A stretch of DNA of 64,000 bases from Pandoraea pnomenusa (lineage in GTDB: Bacteria; Pseudomonadota; Gammaproteobacteria; Burkholderiales; Burkholderiaceae): positions 3,224,001 to 3,288,000 of the forward strand of contig NZ_CP009553.3 of the NCBI RefSeq assembly GCF_000767615.3, read 5' to 3'. Positions 59,145 to 64,000 of this stretch are shown in pieces. A program made the position numbers and the translations under genes. Numbering within the stretch: the stretch's first letter is position 1; every line of letters starts with the position of its first letter. The notes below the pieces were generated by a model. It had not been told where the DNA came from. It was given only the letters and a program-made list of their open reading frames with translations, and did no database searches.

Positions 59145-59855
59145 TCAAAACAGATCCGCCCGGATGATGCCGAAGTCCACCATCGGGGTCGGTGACGTCC
59201 CGGTCGCCAAGGCGCTGTCGCGTAGCTTGACTGCCAGGGATTCGTTGCCTTTGAGCAGCGGTGAATCCTCCAGAAACGGCTTGCCGATGACCGCCAACAC
59301 CAAGCCATTCCACTGCTTGGCAAAATCGGCCTGCTCGATGATGCGGTTGCCCAGCGCCGGATCCGACACGAACACGCGCCCGTCCTTCGCCGCCTTGATG
59401 ACCACAAAGTGCTGATAACCGTTGACGTCGATGAGCGCGATGACCGGGATCTTCAGGTCGTACAGCGCATTCACGTCCACCTTGAAACCGCGGCCCTCGA
59501 GCCCGAGCGTTTCGACGAACTTCTTCATGTCGAGCATCGAGAAACCATTCTTGATGACGGTCTGCGGATTGGAGAAGACCATCATCTTCTGAATCATTTC
59601 GGCCTCGGGGATATCGATCCCGTAGCCATATCGCAGCAACGTTGCCAGGGCTGCGGACCCACAGCTGAAGTCGTATTCCTGCTGGACCAGATTCACGTAG
59701 TGCATCGACTTGAACGAGCGCATCTTCTTGACCGCCGGTACACCGATCGAAGACTCCAGGTTCACCGATGCATACTGCGCGTGCCCGGCCACGCTTGCGC
59801 ACGCCAGGGCGCAAACAGTAGCGATCCTCACTGCGGCACGACGCGCATCACTCAT
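59145..59855 (-). CDS. FapD-like C39-family cysteine peptidase
   Basis: 236-residue exported peptidase of the C39 (bacteriocin-processing) fold. A signal peptide (about residues 1-27, ending GHAQ) precedes the catalytic set: Gln59, Cys65 in YDFSCGSAALATLL, His149 in GYQHFVVIKA and Asp165 in VFVSDPALG. All are present, so activity is likely. FapD of Pseudomonas is a periplasmic C39-like protein required for fibre secretion; relatives next to pilus-like systems in Acinetobacter are also known. GAGGTG six bases before the ATG lies immediately after an intrinsic terminator. Its substrates may be the leader-like motifs of the neighbouring secreted proteins. Confidence 0.9.
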   Translation of the reverse strand: MSDARRAAVRIATVCALACASVAGHAQYASVNLESSIGVPAVKKMRSFKSMHYVNLVQQEYDFSCGSAALATLLRYGYGIDIPEAEMIQKMMVFSNPQTVIKNGFSMLDMKKFVETLGLEGRGFKVDVNALYDLKIPVIALIDVNGYQHFVVIKAAKDGRVFVSDPALGNRIIEQADFAKQWNGLVLAVIGKPFLEDSPLLKGNESLAVKLRDSALATGTSPTPMVDFGIIRADLF

Positions 59856-59868
59856 GACACACCTCAGG

Positions 59869-59899
59869 AAAAAACCGGTCCGGGGAACCCCGGACCGGT
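59869..59899 (-). terminator. Intrinsic terminator between the C-like and D-like genes
   Basis: A perfect 12-bp stem, ACCGGTCCGGGG/CCCCGGACCGGT, with a 2-base loop is followed on the minus strand by TTTTTT. It begins 9 bases after the C-like stop and ends 13 bases before the peptidase ATG. It should end most transcripts after the fibre-subunit genes. Confidence 0.88.
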
Positions 59900-59907
59900 G
59901 ACCTGCA

Positions 59908-61287
59908 TTACTTGATTGCCGAGATGGCGAGGCTGTTGGCCTGAACGTTGCCGATACCGGCTGCGACGTTCACGCCCACGTTGCCGCTGGCCCACTGCAG
60001 AGCGCCGTTGCCCAGCGATGCGTTGGCGACGAAGTCACCCGAGGCCTTCATGCCTGCGACCTGGTCGGTTTGGGCCGTCGAGTTGGCCGCACCGCCCTTG
60101 AACCAGCCGTTTCCACCTTGCGAGACGGCCGCGGCCAGGCTGTTGCCCTGCACGTTGCCCACACCCGAAGCCACGTTCACGCCGACGTTGCCGGTGGCGC
60201 CGGCAAGCGCTCCGTCGCCCACGCTGGCGTTGACCATGAACTGCGAGATGCTGGCCGAACCCTTGGACGACTGGTTCGCAAACACCTGGGCCGACGCATA
60301 CACCGGCTGGGCGTTGAGCGATGCGATCGCCACGTTGTTGGCCTGGGCGTTGTCGGCACCCGCCGCCACGTTCACACCGACGTTGCCGTTGGCGTTAGCC
60401 AGTGCGTTGGTGCCCAGCGTTGCGCCCATCGTCTGGTATTGCGCCGTGTTGAAGTGGTACGTGAGCGCGCCCTTCGTCCATGCGGTCGACGACATGTAGG
60501 TGTTCGAGAAACCCCACAGCGCACCGGCGGCCATCGAGTCGCTCTCGACGGAGTAGTTGCCGTGGTTCAGCGTGGCGTGGAACGCCGCGTCGAAGCTCTT
60601 CTGCGTGTTCAGGAAGCCTGCAGCAAGGAATCCGGCAGCCTGCTGCGACTGTTGCCCGTAGGCGTAGCCGCCCCATGCCGAACCCTGACCCGCGCCGAAG
60701 TTGCCCACGAGATAGCCGCCATACAGCGCCAGACCGCCCGGCAGCGGGATAATGCCGCCGCCGATGATGCCTCCACCGCCTGCGACGTTCGAGTACTGAT
60801 ACCCGCCGCCCGCGATGAAGCCACCCGAACCGGAGCTCGACTGGCCGGCCACATAACCCGCGCCCGCCTGGAAGGAGTGGCTCGTGTTCAGGTGGCCGTT
60901 GGCCGAAGCGTTCACCCACGACGTGGAGTTGTCGTAGTGCGTGGTGGTCCTGCCTGCGATCATGTACGCGCTACCCTGATCCGTCACCGTCTTGGTCTTC
61001 GAATCGACGCCGTACGTCACATGGCCTGTCACATAGGAACCAAGCAGCGGTCCCGTCAGGTTCACGTGGTGTACGTCGACACGCTGGTTGCTCTGCACGA
61101 CAGCGTTGCCGGTGTTGTCCACCGTCACGCAGCCGCGAATGCCGACCAGACCGAAGATGCCGACCAGGTTCAGTACGTTGGTCTCGTTGCCGATGAACGA
61201 GAAGCTGTATTGCTGGTGATTGGGGGACGCCATGGCGGAACCCGTTGCTACCAGCAGTGCAGCCGCTGCAATTGCTTTCGTTTTCAT
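59908..61287 (-). CDS. FapC-like major amyloid subunit candidate
   Basis: 459-residue exported protein. The second Met (61287, MKTKAIAAAALLVATGSAMA) is chosen because AAGGAG lies six bases upstream of it but directly abuts the first ATG. After the signal peptide come an N-terminal domain with hydrophobic VLNLVGIFGLVGIRG, then a Gly/Ser/Tyr/Ala-rich middle (about 140-230). The C-terminal half holds three repeats of about 35 residues (289-324, 354-388, 423-458) sharing GNVGVNVAxGxxNxQxN, separated by linkers of 29-34 residues. The three-repeat, two-linker plan is that of FapC. Largest secreted protein of the operon, hence probable main fibre subunit; amyloid formation is not shown. Confidence 0.83.
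   Translation of the reverse strand: MKTKAIAAAALLVATGSAMASPNHQQYSFSFIGNETNVLNLVGIFGLVGIRGCVTVDNTGNAVVQSNQRVDVHHVNLTGPLLGSYVTGHVTYGVDSKTKTVTDQGSAYMIAGRTTTHYDNSTSWVNASANGHLNTSHSFQAGAGYVAGQSSSGSGGFIAGGGYQYSNVAGGGGIIGGGIIPLPGGLALYGGYLVGNFGAGQGSAWGGYAYGQQSQQAAGFLAAGFLNTQKSFDAAFHATLNHGNYSVESDSMAAGALWGFSNTYMSSTAWTKGALTYHFNTAQYQTMGATLGTNALANANGNVGVNVAAGADNAQANNVAIASLNAQPVYASAQVFANQSSKGSASISQFMVNASVGDGALAGATGNVGVNVASGVGNVQGNSLAAAVSQGGNGWFKGGAANSTAQTDQVAGMKASGDFVANASLGNGALQWASGNVGVNVAAGIGNVQANSLAISAIK
59914..60423 (-). repeat. Three amyloid-type repeats in the FapC-like gene
   Basis: Three coding repeats of 105-108 bases (60316-60423, 60124-60228, 59914-60021) encode the shared core GNVGVNVAxGxxNxQxN. 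They recur every 65-69 codons, separated by less conserved linkers. Related but weaker cores (VNQxAGxxNxxxN) appear three times in the B-like and E-like proteins. Confidence 0.85.
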
Positions 61288-61317
61288 GACCATCTCCTTG
61301 ACGAGAGAATTACCCAG

Positions 61318-61968
61318 TTAAAAAGATGTGCCCGCCGGGGGACGGAGCACAAAAACATTTGCGGTTACATTGCCTATCCCAGCCGACTGGTTCACTTGCA
61401 CCACACCGCTCGCGCCCCGAAAGGCGTCACCGGAAATCGACGCCGTGCGGAACTGATCGTTGAGGTTGTCGCGCCCAGCCGGGCCACCCTTGGAGATCGC
61501 AGCGGATAGTGCCGTATCCGATACGCTCGCCACTCCAGACGCATCGCCGGTCACAATGACGGTCGCGTTGCGTTGAAGATTGCCGGCACCGCTCGCCTGG
61601 TTGACTTGCGTCAGCCCCGAGGTGCCTGAAAATGCGTTGCCTTGAATTGCTGCGCTGGCCGCGCCGGTCGTGGTCGTGACGAGCGCCTGCTGATTCGTGC
61701 TCGACGCCCCGGCCGTCACACTGCCGCCATTGGCAATCACGGCACTGTTGGCCTGGGCGTTGTTCACGCCCGCCGCCTGATTCACACCCAGCGCGCCGGT
61801 CACGCCGACGGCCGTGCCGTTCTCGACGGTGGCGTGCGTGCCGGCGAGTTCACCGTTCACGAACCACACATCTTCCGCGGCCGATGCACCGGCAAGCGTC
61901 GCCAACATTGCGGCAACCGCCAGATGGACGGCGCGCTGCGCGCCACGCGACCCACGCAGTCCGCTCAT
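61318..61968 (-). CDS. FapB-like secreted three-repeat protein
   Basis: 216-residue exported protein; the signal peptide ends AGASA at residue 30. Three repeats, 46-81, 106-141 and 176-211, share GxxQVNQxAGxxNxxxN (GVNQAAGVNNAQAN, QVNQASGAGNLQRN, QVNQSAGIGNVTAN) with linkers of about 24-34 residues. The repeat plan and its position before the C-like gene fit FapB, the proposed fibre nucleator. Its ATG overlaps the previous stop by four bases, and the C-like gene follows after 30 bases. By repeat chemistry it also resembles curlins, but the rest of the operon is Fap-like. Confidence 0.8.
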   Translation of the reverse strand: MSGLRGSRGAQRAVHLAVAAMLATLAGASAAEDVWFVNGELAGTHATVENGTAVGVTGALGVNQAAGVNNAQANSAVIANGGSVTAGASSTNQQALVTTTTGAASAAIQGNAFSGTSGLTQVNQASGAGNLQRNATVIVTGDASGVASVSDTALSAAISKGGPAGRDNLNDQFRTASISGDAFRGASGVVQVNQSAGIGNVTANVFVLRPPAGTSF

Positions 61969-62486
61969 TTCGTCGCTCCTGCCGCGCCGAGATTGGTCAG
62001 CGGCGAGAGCGCCGAGCTGATCACCGACGGCACGAGCGTGCCGATGCTGCCGATACCGCCTACGCCACCCGAGGCACCCGCGAATCCACCGCCGACACCG
62101 TTGGACGTGTTGAGGCTGTTCCCACCAGGCGCATTGCCCACGAGCACGCCCATCACCGGATTGATGCCGGACTGCACGGCGCCCGTGACGAGACCGGCGT
62201 TGCCGCGGCCCATCAGGTCGCTGTCCGTGACCTGCTTGACAGCGCCCATGGCGGTATTGAACGGCCCGGTCGGGAAAGCCGGAACAGCGATGCCGATCGG
62301 GTTCTCGACGCGCGGCAGGCCTCGATAGGCGATTTGCGGACCGATGTTGCGCTCGACCACGATATCGCCCGGGGTCGCCGGTTCCGCACTCGCCTGACCC
62401 GCGAGCAGCACCGGCGTCAGCACCACGACCATCGTGGCGAGCGCTCGTGCGGCGTGCGCGACAGGAAGAAAATGGGTCTGGGTCAT
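61965..62486 (-). CDS. Secreted Gly/Asn-rich operon protein, unrecognised
   Basis: 173-residue exported protein of no family I recognise. The signal peptide ends GQASA (about 34). The mature sequence has a conserved-looking GDIVVERNIGPQIAYRGLP, then VTDSDLMGRGNAGL, and a Gly/Ser/Asn-rich C-terminal half (GGGFAGASGGVGGIGSIG). It lies 5 bases after the first operon gene and overlaps the B-like gene by four bases, so it belongs to the same unit. It occupies, with the preceding gene, the place of fapA, but shows no clear likeness to that chaperone. The start MTQTHFLP at 62486 gives the signal peptide; a frame to 62597 is rejected. Confidence 0.78.
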   Translation of the reverse strand: MTQTHFLPVAHAARALATMVVVLTPVLLAGQASAEPATPGDIVVERNIGPQIAYRGLPRVENPIGIAVPAFPTGPFNTAMGAVKQVTDSDLMGRGNAGLVTGAVQSGINPVMGVLVGNAPGGNSLNTSNGVGGGFAGASGGVGGIGSIGTLVPSVISSALSPLTNLGAAGATK

Positions 62487-62491
62487 GTCGT

Positions 62492-63046
62492 TCACCGCGT
62501 GGTGTAAGTCACACGCGTCACCTGCACGTTGTTCACGCCGTTGGACAGTTGCTGCGGACGCGGCATCGGCGTGACGGCGCCGGGCAGTTCGTCCCACAAC
62601 GTCACACCATTGGCGAGCGCCATGCCTGGTGACTTGACCATCGTGCCGCCCATGTTGCGGCCGCGCTGGTTCCCAAGTTGTTCGTCGTCGACACGGGCGG
62701 CCGCGAGCGGCATTCCCGTAACGGCGGGGGCATTGCTTGCGGCCTCAGCCGATTCGTCATTGGTGGCGGCCACGTCCTGCGCATCGCCTTGCGGCAATTG
62801 CGCGGCAAGCGGCGCCGGGATGGCGACATCGGCGTCGTAAATCGACGCACGCGGCAGTGCCGTGGTCGTGAACGTCGTCGGCACCATCGCGCCCGTGAGC
62901 ATCGCAACCTGCACGAACGGCGAGCGCGACACTTCCTGCGCCTGAGCCTGCGCGGCACACAGACCCAGTGCCACGGCAACCGCGGCGCCCAGAGCGCCTG
63001 CACTTTGCCGTACGCGGACCTGCATTTCGGTAGTGAGAATTCGCAT
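62492..63046 (-). CDS. First gene of the amyloid operon, secreted protein with LWDE motif
   Basis: 184-residue exported protein, unrecognised. AAGGAGG lies eight bases before the ATG. The signal peptide ends AQAQA (about 36). Residues 119-130 (VDDEQLGNQRGR) resemble a C39-type leader motif and are followed by NGVTLWDEL (147-154) and a C-terminal beta-like tail (NNVQVTRVTYTTR). Both motifs recur in the small secreted protein at 56078-56503. It occupies the fapA position behind the sigma-54 promoter, but I cannot show homology to FapA. A chaperone or minor fibre role is inference. Confidence 0.8.
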   Translation of the reverse strand: MRILTTEMQVRVRQSAGALGAAVAVALGLCAAQAQAQEVSRSPFVQVAMLTGAMVPTTFTTTALPRASIYDADVAIPAPLAAQLPQGDAQDVAATNDESAEAASNAPAVTGMPLAAARVDDEQLGNQRGRNMGGTMVKSPGMALANGVTLWDELPGAVTPMPRPQQLSNGVNNVQVTRVTYTTR

Positions 63047-63075
63047 CGCTTTGCCCTCCTTGCCCGGACCAATAA

Positions 63076-63091
63076 AGCGACTTCCGTGCCA
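63076..63091 (-). promoter_or_regulatory. Sigma-54 promoter of the amyloid operon
   Basis: On the minus strand TGGCAC-N5-TCGCT keeps the obligatory GG-N10-GC spacing. The -24 part TGGCACG is a perfect consensus and the -12 part differs at one base (TCGCT for TTGCT). It lies 30 bases upstream of the first operon ATG, giving a leader of about 20 bases that contains the AAGGAGG site. Confidence 0.8.
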
Positions 63092-63705
63092 CCCACCTTA
63101 AGTGCATGAAAACATTGGCTTTATATTTTTCGACGTTCCAGTGTGCCTGGCCATGTGTCCGAAAACGTTTCAGCATTGATACGTGGGCCGCCATCCAGCG
63201 CGTGCGTCGTTTCACCCATGCCGTTCGCAAGCATTCCGAACTGCGAACGATATCCGCGCGAGCAGCGACGCATGCCGCGAAGGCCCGGCCGGCAAGGCGC
63301 TCCTGTGACGGAGCGATGCCAAATTTGCCGCGCGGGCGCACAACGACACGACGCCGTCACACGGGTTCGCGCGATGCCTTGGCGAATGCGGCGCCACGGA
63401 TGTTTCATCTTTGATGTGTGCCTCCGACGCGCACGCGGCGCGCGCACCGATCGTGTTGGCGACGCGCTTCAAACGCGCGCTGCATGGCATCGCGTTATGG
63501 CAGGCGTGACGTCGCGACATGAGGTCTTTCGAAGCGCGAGAGAACGCATTGCGTACGGAGCGCGCGACAGGCGAAGGCAACGGAAATGGCGCGATTTTTC
63601 CGTCGTTATTGGCGACGTCAGGATTCGCGGAATGCGAAGACGCCGCAGCGAGGGCGTGTGTCGCAGCGTGACTTCAATGGTGTGTCAGGGAGATCTTCAG
63701 GACCC
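63092..63705. other. Upstream region of the amyloid operon
   Basis: About 610 bases between the sigma-54 promoter and the terminator of the activator gene. Plus-strand open frames here (for example 63143-63805) lack ribosome-binding sites and are compositionally like non-coding DNA. The space would suit enhancer sites for a sigma-54 activator 80-200 bases upstream of the promoter (about 63160-63290), but I could not define a palindrome confidently. Confidence 0.5.
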
Positions 63706-63743
63706 CAAAAAGAAACGACCGCCCTGTTCATCACAGGACGGTC
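63706..63743 (-). terminator. Intrinsic terminator of the sigma-54 activator gene
   Basis: On the minus strand GACCGTCCTG/CAGGGCGGTC (one mismatched pair) with a 7-base loop is followed by TTTCTTTTT. It lies 22 bases after the activator stop, so the amyloid operon is transcribed independently. Confidence 0.85.
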
Positions 63744-63765
63744 GCCCTCTCTTCGCCAGAAGATA

Positions 63766-64000
63766 TCAGGCCGGCACGCCCGATTCGTCACCACGCAATC
63801 CGTAGCGGCACATGAGCCGATAGAGGGTGATGCGTGAAATGCCCAACTCTGCGGCCACCTCGGTGAGCCGATGACAATGGCGCAGCAATGCTTGCTCGAT
63901 GGCCGTTCGTTCGGCCTCGGCACGGATTTCCTCGAGCGTGCGCACCTGCGTCGGCACCCACGGCAGCAGGTCGAGATCCTTGGCCGAGATCACGCGACTG
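63766..64000 (-). CDS. Sigma-54-dependent transcriptional activator, C-terminal part
   Basis: The window ends inside this gene; only about the last 78 residues are visible. They match the end of NtrC-type enhancer-binding proteins: a DLDLLPW linker, a helix EEIRAEAERTAIEQALLRH, and a Fis-type helix-turn-helix with EVAAELGISRITLYRLM and a terminal YGL. The AAA+ domain that contacts sigma-54 would lie beyond the edge. Its position directly upstream of a sigma-54 promoter on the same strand makes it the likely activator of the amyloid operon. Confidence 0.85.
   Translation of the reverse strand, partial: SRVISAKDLDLLPWVPTQVRTLEEIRAEAERTAIEQALLRHCHRLTEVAAELGISRITLYRLMCRYGLRGDESGVPA

Noticed and set aside
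56644..63046. Curli (csg) operon
   Set aside because: The VNQxAGxxNxxxN repeats resemble curlins, but there is no CsgG lipoprotein pore; the C39 peptidase and coiled-coil/barrel pore with terminal Phe fit Fap.
63143..63805. 220-codon plus-strand frame between the amyloid operon and activator
   Set aside because: It crosses a terminator and the end of the activator gene, has no ribosome-binding site, and its Arg-rich sequence is like random GC-rich DNA.

Overview
This 64 kb window is a high-GC chromosomal segment from a betaproteobacterium, most probably Burkholderiales (Burkholderiaceae, Pandoraea-like). The evidence is the gene order rlmN-rodZ-ispG-hisS-yfgM-bamB-der-hfq-hflX-hflK-hflC-hisZ-purA, a pyruvate dehydrogenase operon whose E3 carries its own lipoyl domain, a PHB phasin, an N-terminally extended Pcm in a surE-pcm-nlpD-rpoS cluster, and a 'BPH'-type proteasome homologue. 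The genus is inferred from resemblance and was not tested. I saw no tRNA, rRNA, insertion sequence, prophage or CRISPR array.

Layout. 1-9.5 kb: lutA/lutB lactate-oxidation genes, an unrecognised membrane protein with five 25-residue coiled-coil repeats, an IclR regulator, pbpG, a nitroreductase, an EamA exporter and a histone-deacetylase-like hydrolase. 9.7-18 kb: phaP behind a clear promoter flanked by two identical-type palindromes, then the minus-strand pdh operon aceE-aceF-(BPH proteasome homologue)-lpdA. 18-21 kb: a two-component pair of FixL/FixJ type reading divergently from aceE. 21-25.4 kb: folD, prlC and a secreted Cys-rich protein. 25.8-42.4 kb: a long minus-strand housekeeping run from ndk/rlmN down to purA and a phosphoribosyltransferase. 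42.8-50.2 kb: a Bax-inhibitor-1 protein, rlmD, an exonuclease and rpoS-nlpD-pcm-surE. 50.3-55.6 kb: an ABC importer of the nitrate/sulfonate/taurine class, a class III CoA-transferase and a LuxR-type regulator with a degenerate receiver.

56-64 kb is the most interesting part: a seven-gene minus-strand operon that I read as a Fap-type functional amyloid system. Its last five genes follow the Pseudomonas fapBCDEF order: two secreted proteins each with three imperfect GN/NQ repeats (B- and C-like), a C39-fold cysteine peptidase with Cys-His-Asp (D-like), another secreted repeat protein (E-like), and an outer-membrane barrel with an N-terminal coiled coil and terminal Phe (F-like). Two unrecognised secreted proteins precede them. 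The operon starts at a near-consensus sigma-54 promoter, and just upstream lies the Fis-type DNA-binding end of a sigma-54-dependent activator, cut by the window edge. Intrinsic terminators sit immediately before the ribosome-binding sites of the peptidase and the pore genes, suggesting that fibre subunits are made in excess over the secretion machinery. A solitary plus-strand gene at the far end encodes a small secreted protein sharing two motifs with the first operon gene.
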